DNA of 64,000 nt from Ruminococcus sp. (GTDB lineage: Bacteria > Bacillota > Clostridia > Oscillospirales > Ruminococcaceae). The stretch covers positions 1 through 64,000 of the forward strand of contig JAFXVT010000063.1 of NCBI GenBank assembly GCA_017534835.1, written 5' to 3'. The notes under the pieces are model-generated. The model worked only from the letters and a program-made list of their open reading frames with translations. It made no database searches and was not told the DNA's origin. Position numbers and translations under genes: made by a program. This document shows, in pieces, positions 1 to 8,437 of the stretch. Positions within the stretch are counted from its first letter, which is position 1, and each line of letters starts with the position of its first letter.

Positions 1-2346
1 CGTATCGTTGTTATCGAGATCAACCCCAGAACTTCACGTTCTTCCGCTCTCGCTTCCAAGGCAACAGGCTTCCCGATAGCTCTCGTTTCAGCTATGCTCG
101 CCTGCGGTCTCACACTCAAGGACATTCCCTGCGGCAAGTACGGTACTCTCGATAAGTACTACCCCGACGGAGACTACATCGTTATCAAGTTCGCTCGCTG
201 GGCTTTCGAGAAGTTCAAGGGCGCTGAGGACAAGCTCGGCACTCAGATGCGCGCAGTCGGCGAGGTAATGAGCATAGGCAAGACCTATAAGGAGGCTTTC
301 CAGAAGGCTATCCGCTCACTCGAAAAGGACAGATACGGTCTCGGATTCGCCAAGAATTTCCACGAAATGACAAAGGACCAGCTCATCGCAGAGCTCCGCT
401 ACCCCACAAGCGAGAGACAGTTCGTTATGTATGAGGCTCTCCGCAAGGGCGCTACAGTTGACGAGCTCCATGAGCTTACAAAGATAAAGAAGTACTTCAT
501 CGAGCAGATGAAGGAGCTCGTAGACGAGGAAGAACAGCTCCTCAAAAACAAGGGCACAGTTCCCGCTGAGAATGTGCTCAAGCAGGCTAAGCTCGACGGC
601 TTCAGCGACCGCTACCTCAGCTCGCTCCTCGAAGTTACAGAGGAAGAGATACGCAACGCTCGTATCGGCTTCGGCATAAAGGAGGCTTGGGAAGGCGTTC
701 ACGTAAGCGGTACTCAGAATGCGGCTTACTACTACTCGACCTACCACCTCGACGAGGACAAGAGCCCTGTCAACACAGACAAGCCCAAGATAATGATACT
801 CGGCGGCGGTCCTAACCGTATCGGTCAGGGTATCGAGTTCGACTACTGCTGCGTTCACGCTGCACTCGCACTCAAAAAGCTCGGCTTCGAGTCCATTATC
901 GTAAACTGCAACCCCGAGACAGTTTCAACTGACTATGATACATCTGATAAGCTCTACTTCGAGCCCCTCACCCTCGAGGACGTTCTCTCTATCCACGAGA
1001 AGGAGAAGCCGGTAGGCGTTATCGCTCAGTTCGGCGGACAGACTCCGCTTAACCTCGCTAACGACCTCAAGAAGTACGGCGTAAACATTCTCGGCACAAC
1101 TCCCGAGACTATCGACCTCGCTGAGGACCGTGACCACTTCCGCGCAATGATGGACAAGCTCGGTATCCCGATGCCTGAGGCTGGCATGGCTGTAAATGCT
1201 GACGAGGCTATCGATATAGCTAACCGCATCGGCTACCCTGTAATGGTTCGTCCTTCATACGTTCTCGGCGGACGCGGCATGGAGATAGTTCACGATGACG
1301 AGATGATGAAGGTTTACATGGATGCTGCTGTAGGCGTAACTCCCGACAGACCTATCCTCATCGACCGCTTCCTCAACCACGCTACAGAGTGCGAGGCTGA
1401 CGCTATCTCAGACGGCACACACTGCTTTGTTCCCGCTGTTATGGAGCATATCGAGCTCGCAGGTGTACATTCGGGCGATTCCGCTTGTATCCTTCCCTCG
1501 AAGAACCTCACTGAGAAGCAGGTTGCTACTATCAAGGAATATACAAGAAAGATAGCTGTTGAGATGAACGTATGCGGACTTATGAATATGCAGTACGCTA
1601 TCGAGGGCGATACAGTCTACGTTCTCGAAGCTAATCCGCGTGCTTCAAGAACAGTTCCGCTCGTTTCAAAGGTTTGCGACATCAATATGGTGAAGATCGC
1701 TACCGACATCATCACATCTTCACTCACAGGCAGACCTTCTCCCGTTCCGGAGCTCAGGGACCGCAAGATAAATCACTACGGCGTTAAGGAAGCCGTATTC
1801 CCCTTCAATATGTTCCAGGAGGTAGACCCCGTCCTCGGACCTGAGATGCGCTCAACAGGCGAAGTTCTCGGTATCGCAAAATCATTCGGCGAGGCTTACT
1901 ACAAGGCTCAGGAGGCTACAAAGAATCCTCTCCCCGAGGAGGGAACAGTTCTCCTCTCCGTTTGTGACAGAGACAAGCCGGAGCTCCTCGAAATTGCAAA
2001 GGGATTCCACGAGATCGGCTTCAATATCCTCGCAACAGGCAGAAGCTATGAGATGATAAAGGAAGCAGGTATCCCCTGCAAGCGTATCTTCAAGATATAC
2101 GAGGGCAGACCCAATATCGCTGACGAGATCGCAAACGGCGAGATACAGCTCATCATCAACACTCCTGCCGGCAAGACCAGCATCTATGATGACAGCTATA
2201 TTCGTAAGGCTGCTATCAAGCACCGCGTGACCTACATCACCACAATGGCTGCTGCAAAGGCAAGCGTTGAGGGTATCAAGGCCAAGAAGCTCAACAAGTG
2301 CCTCGAGGTCAAGTCTCTTCAGGCTCACCACGGAGACATCGAATAA
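1..2346 (+). CDS. carB: Carbamoyl-phosphate synthase large subunit (5' truncated by window edge)
   Basis: CarB makes carbamoyl phosphate from bicarbonate, ATP and ammonia delivered by the small subunit CarA, feeding pyrimidine and arginine synthesis in the cytoplasm. The open frame runs from base 1 without a start; the first visible residues (NPRTSRSSALASKATG) belong to the first ATP-grasp half. About 781 residues are seen against a usual length near 1070, so roughly 290 N-terminal residues lie outside. A second ATP-grasp half follows (GGGPNRIGQGIEFDYC, then MVRPSYVLGGRGMEIV). The last ~130 residues form the MGS-like allosteric domain (ILATGRSYEMIKEAGI), which binds UMP or ornithine in the family. 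A bidirectional hairpin terminator follows immediately. The identity is secure. Confidence 0.97.
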   Translation, partial: RIVVIEINPRTSRSSALASKATGFPIALVSAMLACGLTLKDIPCGKYGTLDKYYPDGDYIVIKFARWAFEKFKGAEDKLGTQMRAVGEVMSIGKTYKEAFQKAIRSLEKDRYGLGFAKNFHEMTKDQLIAELRYPTSERQFVMYEALRKGATVDELHELTKIKKYFIEQMKELVDEEEQLLKNKGTVPAENVLKQAKLDGFSDRYLSSLLEVTEEEIRNARIGFGIKEAWEGVHVSGTQNAAYYYSTYHLDEDKSPVNTDKPKIMILGGGPNRIGQGIEFDYCCVHAALALKKLGFESIIVNCNPETVSTDYDTSDKLYFEPLTLEDVLSIHEKEKPVGVIAQFGGQTPLNLANDLKKYGVNILGTTPETIDLAEDRDHFRAMMDKLGIPMPEAGMAVNADEAIDIANRIGYPVMVRPSYVLGGRGMEIVHDDEMMKVYMDAAVGVTPDRPILIDRFLNHATECEADAISDGTHCFVPAVMEHIELAGVHSGDSACILPSKNLTEKQVATIKEYTRKIAVEMNVCGLMNMQYAIEGDTVYVLEANPRASRTVPLVSKVCDINMVKIATDIITSSLTGRPSPVPELRDRKINHYGVKEAVFPFNMFQEVDPVLGPEMRSTGEVLGIAKSFGEAYYKAQEATKNPLPEEGTVLLSVCDRDKPELLEIAKGFHEIGFNILATGRSYEMIKEAGIPCKRIFKIYEGRPNIADEIANGEIQLIINTPAGKTSIYDDSYIRKAAIKHRVTYITTMAAAKASVEGIKAKKLNKCLEVKSLQAHHGDIE

Positions 2347-2379
2347 TCGCCTAAGACATTTCCGCTGAATAAAAAAATC

Positions 2380-2422
2380 ACTGCCGCAGGTACATAACGT
2401 ATCTGCGGCAGTTCTTGTTTTT
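2380..2422. terminator. Bidirectional rho-independent terminator after carB
   Basis: A perfect 10-bp stem (ACTGCCGCAG / CTGCGGCAGT) is preceded by a run of A and followed by TCTTGTTTTT. It sits between carB and the convergent DUF2461 gene and can end transcripts from both sides. Confidence 0.9.
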
Positions 2423-3152
2423 ACCACATAAATTCAGTTTTCGGAGCCTTCACTATCTCCGGCTCAGGCTCGGAAGCAGCGGACTCCTTTATCAGCGCCT
2501 TTGCAAGCTCCTCAACTTCAACTATCTCGTGGAACATATCATTCAGCGGCATTACGTCCCTGAATGTCTTTATCACGCGCTTTGAAAGCTCCGGTGAAGA
2601 CAGCTCGGCGATGTCCTCTACCTTCACATACGCCGAAAGCCCCTTCTTCCGGTAGAATTCCTCCGCCTCCGGGAGCGGACACTTCTTCGGGCGCTTGTAT
2701 TCGTCTCCGCCGAAGCTGATACCCTTCCGTTTCAGCTTCTTCGCAAGCGCAAAGAAATCGTCGCCGTCCTCGGCAAGCATACTGCGGAAACGCTCCATAA
2801 CTGCGGCATCGGGCGTTTTTATGCGGAATCCGAACTCTGCTCCCTCCGGCGAGAGCTCGAAATAGAGCGTCGGAGTCTTGTTCCACCAGAAAGCCTCATA
2901 GCGAACGTATATCCACATAGTGTCGCGGTAGTGGAGATACGGCGGAAACTTCTCGTCGCGGTATATCCGCCCTGCCTTGTATATCATCCCGGTATCGGCA
3001 AACGGTGCGTATATCTCGTCCGCAAGCGCCTTCATCGGCTCATAGACCTTATCCGTATAGATGCTCTTGCGCGGCTCGAACCACTCGCGGTCATTGTTGA
3101 ATCTGATACCGAGCAGGAAGTCGAGCGCCTCCTGCGAAAATCCCTCAAACAT
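2421..3152 (-). CDS. DUF2461 (TIGR02453-type) family protein
   Basis: This 243-residue soluble protein matches the DUF2461 family, a conserved bacterial and fungal family without an assigned reaction. The typical N-terminal pattern is visible (FEGFSQEALDFLLGIRFNNDREWFEPRK), followed by an RIYRDEKFPPY-like segment and a WIYVRYEAFWW stretch. The start is supported by a GGAGG motif just upstream. The gene stands alone, converging on carB through a shared terminator. The last ~30 residues are acidic and Pro-rich and probably disordered. Family assignment is from pattern recognition; function is unknown. Confidence 0.85.
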   Translation of the reverse strand: MFEGFSQEALDFLLGIRFNNDREWFEPRKSIYTDKVYEPMKALADEIYAPFADTGMIYKAGRIYRDEKFPPYLHYRDTMWIYVRYEAFWWNKTPTLYFELSPEGAEFGFRIKTPDAAVMERFRSMLAEDGDDFFALAKKLKRKGISFGGDEYKRPKKCPLPEAEEFYRKKGLSAYVKVEDIAELSSPELSKRVIKTFRDVMPLNDMFHEIVEVEELAKALIKESAASEPEPEIVKAPKTEFMW

Positions 3153-3288
3153 ACCTATCCTCCATTATCCTGATGAGGTAATTATATCATATTTTGCCTG
3201 AAATAGCAACTCTCAAAAAGCTGCAATAAGTTCCCGGCTGAGAAATAGCAATATAGTACCAAAAATTTGAATTTGTACTGTCGATAAG

Positions 3289-3456
3289 TTTTCAACACTG
3301 TGTTGAATCAGGAGTTGATTCCACGCTTTAGTTGTTGAAAATGATGTGGAAAGTGTGAAAACAACGTAATTTACAGCATTTTACAGCCCGAAAAAGTTGA
3401 AAACCCTGTGGATAAATGGGGAAAACGTGTAAAGAATAAATTTGTATTGTGGAAAG
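3289..3456. promoter_or_regulatory. Cluster of DnaA-box-like motifs in a 340-bp gene-free gap
   Basis: The gap 3153-3494 holds no gene. It contains TTTTCAACA at 3289-3297, the same 9-mer inverted at 3333-3341, a one-base variant at 3395-3403, a perfect DnaA box TGTGGATAA (reverse of TTATCCACA) at 3407-3415, and TGTGGAAAG at about 3345 and 3448. The same 9-mers recur beside dnaA, so DnaA binding is a reasonable guess. The cluster may also regulate the small lipoprotein gene that starts at 3495. Confidence 0.5.
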
Positions 3457-3494
3457 CGAATCCGCAATCAAAAAATTAGAAGGATATGATTTGT

Positions 3495-3839
3495 ATGAAA
3501 AAGATTTTAGCAATAAGCTCCGTTTTTTTAATGATGACCTGCGTTCTCACGGGCTGCGGAGCCGACAAGGACAACAGCCGTAACGACGGCTCATACTACG
3601 AAGATCACGACTATGACAGGTCCGACGGCGACTCCGCAAAGGACCACGCCCACGATGCCGTTGACGGCGCTAAGAACGCCGGAAAAGACATCGTTGACGG
3701 TGCCGGAGATGCCGCAAATGACATCATCGACGGCGCCGGCGATGCCGCAAGCGACGTCATCGACGGTCTCGACGGCAGCACAAGCAGCAGAGAGCGCCTT
3801 ACGACCTCCCACACAACAAAAGCCACGACCGCCCGCTAA
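3495..3839 (+). CDS. Small repeat-containing lipoprotein
   Basis: The protein is about 114 residues. It begins MKKILAISSVFLMMTCVLTGCG, a lipoprotein signal peptide with lipobox LTGC, so the mature protein starts at a lipidated Cys outside the membrane. After an acidic Tyr/Asp region come three or more imperfect 11-residue repeats of the type DGAGDAANDIID, which are Ala/Gly/Asp rich and likely an extended or amphipathic helix. The tail is Ser/Thr rich. An in-frame ATG at 3486 lies only 2 nt after AGAAGGA, so the ATG at 3495 is preferred. The upstream region carries DnaA-box-like motifs. No family was recognised and no function is proposed. Confidence 0.65.
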   Translation: MKKILAISSVFLMMTCVLTGCGADKDNSRNDGSYYEDHDYDRSDGDSAKDHAHDAVDGAKNAGKDIVDGAGDAANDIIDGAGDAASDVIDGLDGSTSSRERLTTSHTTKATTAR

Positions 3840-3851
3840 CTGACGCATAAT

Positions 3852-4135
3852 ACAACCGCGCCTGTATCGGGGACTTTTCGGGCATTTATTGAGGGAAACC
3901 CTTTTGAAAAAGGGTTCTCCCTCAAACTCCCTTCCTAAAACTTTTAACTCCGTTTTTCCCCTCCTATGGGGTCACGCTGACAGATTCAATGTTCTGTCTT
4001 TATTTGCTGACGTGACCCCATAGGAGGGGAAAAACAAAGCTGGAAGTCTTTGGAAAGGGGTCTGGGGAAGAACCTTTCTTCAGAAAGGTTTGCCCCAGTA
4101 GATACCCGAAGAGTCCCCGATACAGGCGCGGTTGT
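3852..4135. repeat. Nested palindromic repeat element, copy 1
   Basis: A 284-bp palindromic element fills the space between two convergent genes. Outer arms (3852-3882 and 4105-4135) are inverted repeats of about 31 bp with about two mismatches. Inside lie a side hairpin at 3891-3923, a perfect 25-bp stem (3952-3976 with 4011-4035) capped by a 34-nt loop, and a second side hairpin at 4062-4098. The 224-bp core 3884-4107 recurs at 34228-34451 with no differences seen outside the loop. The right arm ends in GTTGTTTTTA, so the outer stem could act as a terminator. No ORF of note is inside. Confidence 0.9.
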
Positions 4136-4137
4136 TT

Positions 4138-5391
4138 TTATGAGCAAAGCTCGGATATTGCTTCTGCCATAAGCTCGGCATTTTTCAGCAGGTCGCCGAC
4201 TGTGATGAATTCGTCGGGGCTGTGCATATGATAATCGGTACCGGGAAATTCTGCTCCGAAGGCGACTCCGCCCTCTATCCCGTGGACGTACGTTCCGCCG
4301 CCGATGGCGATACACCGCCCTTTTTCGCCGGTAACTCGCTCATATACGCGAAGCAGAGCCTGCACGAACCCGGAATCTCCGTCCGTGCAATGCGGCTCAA
4401 CACCGTCGCAGCTGTCTATGCTGAATCCGGCTTTTTCAAGCGCTGAACAGATAATTCCGCTGATCTCAGCCTTTTTCCGGTCGATCGGGAAGCGGATGTC
4501 GATACCTCCGCTGAGCTTTCCGCCGGCGCTGTTGAGCATTGAAAGAACGCAAGTCATCTTCCCGGATACAGGGTCAGAAAAACCGAGTCCGCAGCTTTTT
4601 CCGTCGGTCTCACCGTGTGGGAAAAGCTTTGCAAGACCTGACAGCAGAGCATCAGTATTTCCCTGTATTTCAAGAAATTTCGTTATAGCATTCTCACCCT
4701 TTTCCGGAGTCGAGGCGTGCGCGGACCTGCCGATATATTCTGTCTCTCCTGCTCTACATACAGCCGGAACAGCGTTTATGACCGTGCCCGCACATATCGG
4801 TATACCGCTGTATTCTGCGGAAAAATAAACTCTCAGCATACCCTTTTCCACGTTTATCACGGGATATTCGCCGTCGGGAGTGAACACCATCGGCGGCAGC
4901 TCACGCTTGCTTCGGTAATATTCAAGGTCGGCAGAGCCGTTTTCCTCGTTTGTGCCAAAAATGAGACGTACTCCCTTTTTCAGCGGAATACCGAGCTCCT
5001 TCACGGCTCTCATAGCGAAAAGCGCTGCAACTGCCGGACCTTTATCGTCGATAGCTCCGCGTCCGACGAGCTTCTCGCCATCGACCGTAAGCGTGAACGG
5101 GTCTGAGCTCCAGCCGCTTCCGGCAGGAACAACGTCGAGGTGCGAAAGTATCGCAAGTGCAGGCTCTTTCTCGTCAAGATCGGCTGAGCCGGCGTAGTTT
5201 TCAACATTATCCACAGAAAAACCGTATTCATTGCATTTTTCAAGCATAATACCAAGAGCGCGTGCCGGCTCAGTTCCGAACGGACATCCCTCTGACGCCT
5301 CGCCCTGAACGCTCGGTACGGCAACGAGCTCCGCAAGAAGCCCGATCATCTCGTCCTTATGCGCATAAATATATTCTTTTATCTCAGACAT
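4138..5391 (-). CDS. M20 family metallopeptidase, PepV/Sapep-like dipeptidase
   Basis: This 417-residue cytoplasmic enzyme is expected to cleave dipeptides or short peptides using two metal ions, normally zinc or manganese. The M20 signatures are present in order: HLDVVP with the first metal His and catalytic Asp, RGAIDDKGP with the bridging Asp, NEENGSAD with the catalytic and metal Glu residues, a TPDGEYP segment typical of PepV, and a C-terminal YHMHSPDEF with the last metal His. Length suits PepV-like enzymes, which are usually 440-470 residues. The ATG is preceded by GGAGG. It converges on the 3495 lipoprotein gene across palindromic repeat copy 1. The exact substrate is not readable. 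Confidence 0.88.
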   Translation of the reverse strand: MSEIKEYIYAHKDEMIGLLAELVAVPSVQGEASEGCPFGTEPARALGIMLEKCNEYGFSVDNVENYAGSADLDEKEPALAILSHLDVVPAGSGWSSDPFTLTVDGEKLVGRGAIDDKGPAVAALFAMRAVKELGIPLKKGVRLIFGTNEENGSADLEYYRSKRELPPMVFTPDGEYPVINVEKGMLRVYFSAEYSGIPICAGTVINAVPAVCRAGETEYIGRSAHASTPEKGENAITKFLEIQGNTDALLSGLAKLFPHGETDGKSCGLGFSDPVSGKMTCVLSMLNSAGGKLSGGIDIRFPIDRKKAEISGIICSALEKAGFSIDSCDGVEPHCTDGDSGFVQALLRVYERVTGEKGRCIAIGGGTYVHGIEGGVAFGAEFPGTDYHMHSPDEFITVGDLLKNAELMAEAISELCS

Positions 5392-5410
5392 ACAAAAACC
5401 TCCGTATCAA

Positions 5411-5438
5411 AGCAAAAAACCGCAGCAAAGCTGCGGCT
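5411..5438 (-). terminator. Rho-independent terminator after ugpC
   Basis: Read on the minus strand, the stem CCGCAGC/GCTGCGG with a 3-nt loop is followed by TTTTTTGC. It lies between ugpC and the downstream M20 peptidase gene and ends the ugpC transcript. Confidence 0.8.
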
Positions 5439-5515
5439 GATTGCCCTGTATCTATTGCCTCATAGACACAGATAGAAAGAAAGGATAAATATGAAAAGTG
5501 AATATTTCGATATTA

Positions 5516-6655
5516 TCAGTTGACGATAGCTCTCTCTGTTTCCTTGTCGAAGAGGTGGATCCTGTTGGGATCAATAGCAACTCTGATCTCGTCACCGGGT
5601 CTTGCTGTAGTTCTGGGGCTAACTCTTGCTGTGAGGTTGTTGCCCTCGCAAACGAGGTAGAGGTAAGTCTCAGCACCCATAAGCTCTGTGATCTCGACAT
5701 AAGCGTCGATAACACCTGTTGTAGCATTTGAGAGGTACATTTCCTCATCGTGGATGCTCTCGGGACGAACGCCGAGGATAACTTCCTTGCCAACGTAGTT
5801 GCCGAGCTCGTCAGTGACCTTTGACTCAGGAACGATGATCTGATACTTCTTGCCTCTTGAGTTCTTAGTATCGTCAGAGCCGAACTCAACGATGAACTGA
5901 CCGTACTCTTCCTTGAGAACTGCATCGATGAAGTTCATCTGAGGAGAGCCGAGGAATCCTGCAACGAACTTGTTTACAGGGTTCTCGTAGAGGTTCTGAG
6001 GAGTATCTACCTGCTGAACGAAACCGTCCTTCATACAAACGATACGGTCACCCATCGTCATAGCCTCAGTCTGGTCATGAGTTACGTAGATGAATGTAGT
6101 ACCGAGCTTCTTGTGGATCTTAGCGATCTCGGTTCTCATCTGAGCACGGAGCTTTGCATCGAGGTTCGAGAGAGGCTCGTCGAGGAGGAATACCTTAGGT
6201 GAACGAACGATAGCACGACCGAGCGCAACACGCTGACGCTGACCACCGGACATAGCCTTGGGCTTTCTGTCGAGGAGGTGAGTAAGATCGAGGATCTTAG
6301 CAGCCTCATTTACCTTTCTCTCGATCTCGTCCTTGGGAACCTTACGGAGCTTGAGTCCGAAAGCCATATTATCGAAAACTGTCATATGAGGATAAAGAGC
6401 GTAGTTCTGGAAAACCATCGCGATATCTCTGTCCTTGGGAGCGATGTCATTTACAAGGCGGTCGCCGATGTAGAGCTCGCCCTCTGAGATCTCTTCGAGA
6501 CCGGCGATCATTCTGAGAGTTGTAGACTTACCGCAGCCGGAAGGTCCTACAAGAACGATAAATTCCTTATCCCTTATCTCTAAATTAACATCCGAAACAG
6601 CAACAACGCCGCCAGGATATTTCTTATAAATGCCTTTAAGTGTTAAACCTGCCAT
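5516..6655 (-). CDS. ugpC: Multi-sugar ABC transporter ATP-binding protein (UgpC/MsmX/MsmK type)
   Basis: The 379-residue ATPase energises carbohydrate ABC importers from the cytoplasmic face. It shows Walker A GPSGCGKST, the Q-loop, signature MSGGQRQRVALGRAI, Walker B VFLLDEPLSNLDA, the H-loop THDQTEAMTMGDRI, and a C-terminal TOBE regulatory domain from about residue 240 with the GVRPESI motif. No permease or binding protein is adjacent. In Firmicutes such stand-alone ATPases are shared by several sugar importers, so a general role (as for MsmX in Bacillus) is inferred. The ATG is preceded by a modest SD and a T-rich upstream region. It is a single-gene transcript ended by the hairpin at 5411-5438. 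Confidence 0.93.
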   Translation of the reverse strand: MAGLTLKGIYKKYPGGVVAVSDVNLEIRDKEFIVLVGPSGCGKSTTLRMIAGLEEISEGELYIGDRLVNDIAPKDRDIAMVFQNYALYPHMTVFDNMAFGLKLRKVPKDEIERKVNEAAKILDLTHLLDRKPKAMSGGQRQRVALGRAIVRSPKVFLLDEPLSNLDAKLRAQMRTEIAKIHKKLGTTFIYVTHDQTEAMTMGDRIVCMKDGFVQQVDTPQNLYENPVNKFVAGFLGSPQMNFIDAVLKEEYGQFIVEFGSDDTKNSRGKKYQIIVPESKVTDELGNYVGKEVILGVRPESIHDEEMYLSNATTGVIDAYVEITELMGAETYLYLVCEGNNLTARVSPRTTARPGDEIRVAIDPNRIHLFDKETERAIVN

Positions 6656-6769
6656 TTAATCCAGTCCTCCAGTTCAAATATTTCTTGCTGATACATTTCT
6701 GCACATTATCAGCTATGTTAATATAATACCATTTCTCGCTTTATTTTTCAAGATGCTAAATTGCCAAAG

Positions 6770-7555
6770 TTACAATTGCTTGTTTATTAGAATTGCCGAA
6801 AAAACGCCGGAAAAATCCCTGCAAAAAGCATCAAAATCAGGGGGAGAAAACAAGTTTTCAACATCTTTGTGCAATAATTCCATACACTCACCAGACCTCA
6901 GTTTTTCGGGAAGAATCAGACCTCCGACGGAAACTCTCATAAGTAATTGAACGTGGTTTTCCACAGCGGCGAACATTCTTTTCACCTGATGATATTTTCC
7001 CTCGCTCAGCTCTATAAACGCCAGTTTTTCGCAACTTTCAACATTGCACACCTTTGCCGGCAGACATTGATAACCATCTGACAAAGTGATACCATTTTTG
7101 AATTGGTCAACATATTTGTTTTGAAACGGATTGTCAAGTTTCACAATGTAAATTTTGGGTATATGCTTCCTCGGAGAAAGCATACGATGGGCAAGTTCTC
7201 CGTCATCTGTGAGCAGCAGAGCACCAAGCGAATCCTTGTCGAGCCTGCCAGCCGGGAACATATTCTTTGTCCGCATTTCGGGCGGTATCAGCTCCATAAC
7301 TGTCGGACCGTCGTGCTCCTCGGTCGAACAGACATAGCCGTCCGGCTTGTTCATAAGTATGTACCTGAACCGCTCGGCTCTTATCACCGCACCGAGCACC
7401 TCAACAGTGTCATTCTCCGGGTCTATCTTAGTGTCTGACTTCTTCACAGCAGCTCCATTCACACGTATTTTTCCCTTTGCGGCGAGCTCCTTTATCTGGC
7501 TGCGCGAGTATTCTCCGCGCTCTGAGATGAATTTATCAAGTCTTATCAGCGGCAT
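6770..7555 (-). CDS. Pseudouridine synthase, RsuA/RluB/RluF family
   Basis: The enzyme isomerises a specific uridine to pseudouridine in rRNA. An N-terminal S4 RNA-binding domain (RLDKFISERGEYSRSQIKELAAKGKIRVNG) leads into the RsuA-type catalytic domain with the catalytic Asp in AGRLDKDSLGALLLT, then KIYIVKL and the C-terminal SEGKYHQVKRMF motif. The protein is 261 residues. A longer frame starting at 7567 is rejected because its first codons are themselves the GGAGG ribosome-binding site of the ATG at 7555. It is transcribed toward ugpC with about 115 bp between them. Whether the target is 16S (RsuA) or 23S rRNA (RluB, RluF) cannot be decided here. Confidence 0.88.
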   Translation of the reverse strand: MPLIRLDKFISERGEYSRSQIKELAAKGKIRVNGAAVKKSDTKIDPENDTVEVLGAVIRAERFRYILMNKPDGYVCSTEEHDGPTVMELIPPEMRTKNMFPAGRLDKDSLGALLLTDDGELAHRMLSPRKHIPKIYIVKLDNPFQNKYVDQFKNGITLSDGYQCLPAKVCNVESCEKLAFIELSEGKYHQVKRMFAAVENHVQLLMRVSVGGLILPEKLRSGECMELLHKDVENLFSPPDFDAFCRDFSGVFSAILINKQL

Positions 7556-7631
7556 TTTTACCTCCAATGGAATATATAAGCATTATCCGAGAATAATATT
7601 TACTGATGAAAACGTATCCGGAGGTCATTCT

Positions 7632-8063
7632 ATGTCAAAGAAAACAATGTATATCCTCATTTCCGCGGCAATAGTGCTCGCGGCAGTGATCCTCATTTTC
7701 CCCGATAACAGGAAGCCGGACGGCGTTCCTGCGAGCGCTCCCGTCGATGCATCTACAGCCGGACGCCGTATCGACTACTTCGCCTCGCACGGCTGGGAGG
7801 TAGAGGAGGTTGCCGAGAAGAACATCGTTGTTCCCTCCGATTTTTCGCAGGGCTATGAGCAGTACGCACAGCTTCAGGATAAGCAGGGGATGCCTCTGCG
7901 CGAATACGCCGGACGAAATGCACAGCTCTACGTTTACGATGTAAAAAACTACAGTCCCGAAAGCAAAAAAATGCTTGCGGAACTGCTTGTCTGCGATGAT
8001 ACAGCTATCGCATCGCTGGTCTACAGCGAGGACGGCGGAAGCCTGCGCCTTGCCGTAAGCTGA
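7632..8063 (+). CDS. Membrane-anchored DUF4830 family protein
   Basis: The 143-residue protein has an N-terminal transmembrane or signal-anchor helix (residues 6-23, MYILISAAIVLAAVILIF), then a short extracytoplasmic domain. The domain resembles DUF4830, with RIDYFASHGWEVE followed by IVVPSDF and YAGRNAQLYVYDVKNY. Function is unknown. The true ATG at 7632 has GGAGG 7 nt upstream; a longer frame reaching back to 7347 overlaps the divergent pseudouridine synthase and is not used. It ends only 2 nt before the convergent gene at 8066. Confidence 0.75.
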   Translation: MSKKTMYILISAAIVLAAVILIFPDNRKPDGVPASAPVDASTAGRRIDYFASHGWEVEEVAEKNIVVPSDFSQGYEQYAQLQDKQGMPLREYAGRNAQLYVYDVKNYSPESKKMLAELLVCDDTAIASLVYSEDGGSLRLAVS

Positions 8064-8065
8064 AT

Positions 8066-8437
8066 TCATTTGAACAGGTTTATCATATTTCCTATCACCG
8101 GGATGCGTATCGCATAGCCCTTCCATGCACCGACTGCGAGAAATGCTTCACACAGGATCACAAACAGAGCTACAGCACCGCCAAAAGCTCCCATTACCGG
8201 GCTTATCATTCCGAGAATAGTGCCTATCGCACTGAACAGTGACGACACGATGAGCCAGCAAAGTGACTGATTTGCGTGGAAACGGCAGAATTCCGATTCC
8301 TTGTCGACAGCGACCGGCAGAAAGAAAAGTATCGGAAAGATATACGGCAATATGACGTAAAGCTCATATTTTCTCATATCCTCGCCGAAAAGTCTCTGTT
8401 CATCGTCATCGTTGAATTTTTCAAAAAGATCATTCAT
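8066..8437 (-). CDS. Small multi-pass membrane protein, DUF4870-like
   Basis: The 123-residue protein has a charged N-terminus (MNDLFEKFNDDDEQRLF) and three to four hydrophobic helices, with a FCRFHANQSLCW motif after the first. That RxHANQAL-type motif is characteristic of DUF4870/chloroplast-import-like small membrane proteins, whose role is unknown. The ATG at 8437 overlaps the nrdR stop by 8 nt, suggesting translational coupling. An upstream start at 8473 would lie inside nrdR. The gene is third in a TIM-barrel - nrdR - membrane protein operon. Confidence 0.75.
   Translation of the reverse strand: MNDLFEKFNDDDEQRLFGEDMRKYELYVILPYIFPILFFLPVAVDKESEFCRFHANQSLCWLIVSSLFSAIGTILGMISPVMGAFGGAVALFVILCEAFLAVGAWKGYAIRIPVIGNMINLFK

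Noticed and set aside
316-858. Long minus-strand frames inside carB, gyrA, gyrB, serS and similar genes
   Set aside because: They are antisense shadows of well-identified genes with high GC at codon position 3 and have no SD.
3852-4135. CRISPR-like or IS-derived interpretation of the palindromic repeat
   Set aside because: There are no regularly spaced repeats, no transposase ORF and no obvious direct target duplication at either copy.
7347-7631. Longer N-terminus for the DUF4830 protein
   Set aside because: It would overlap the divergent pseudouridine synthase gene, and the ATG at 7632 has a proper SD followed by a membrane anchor.
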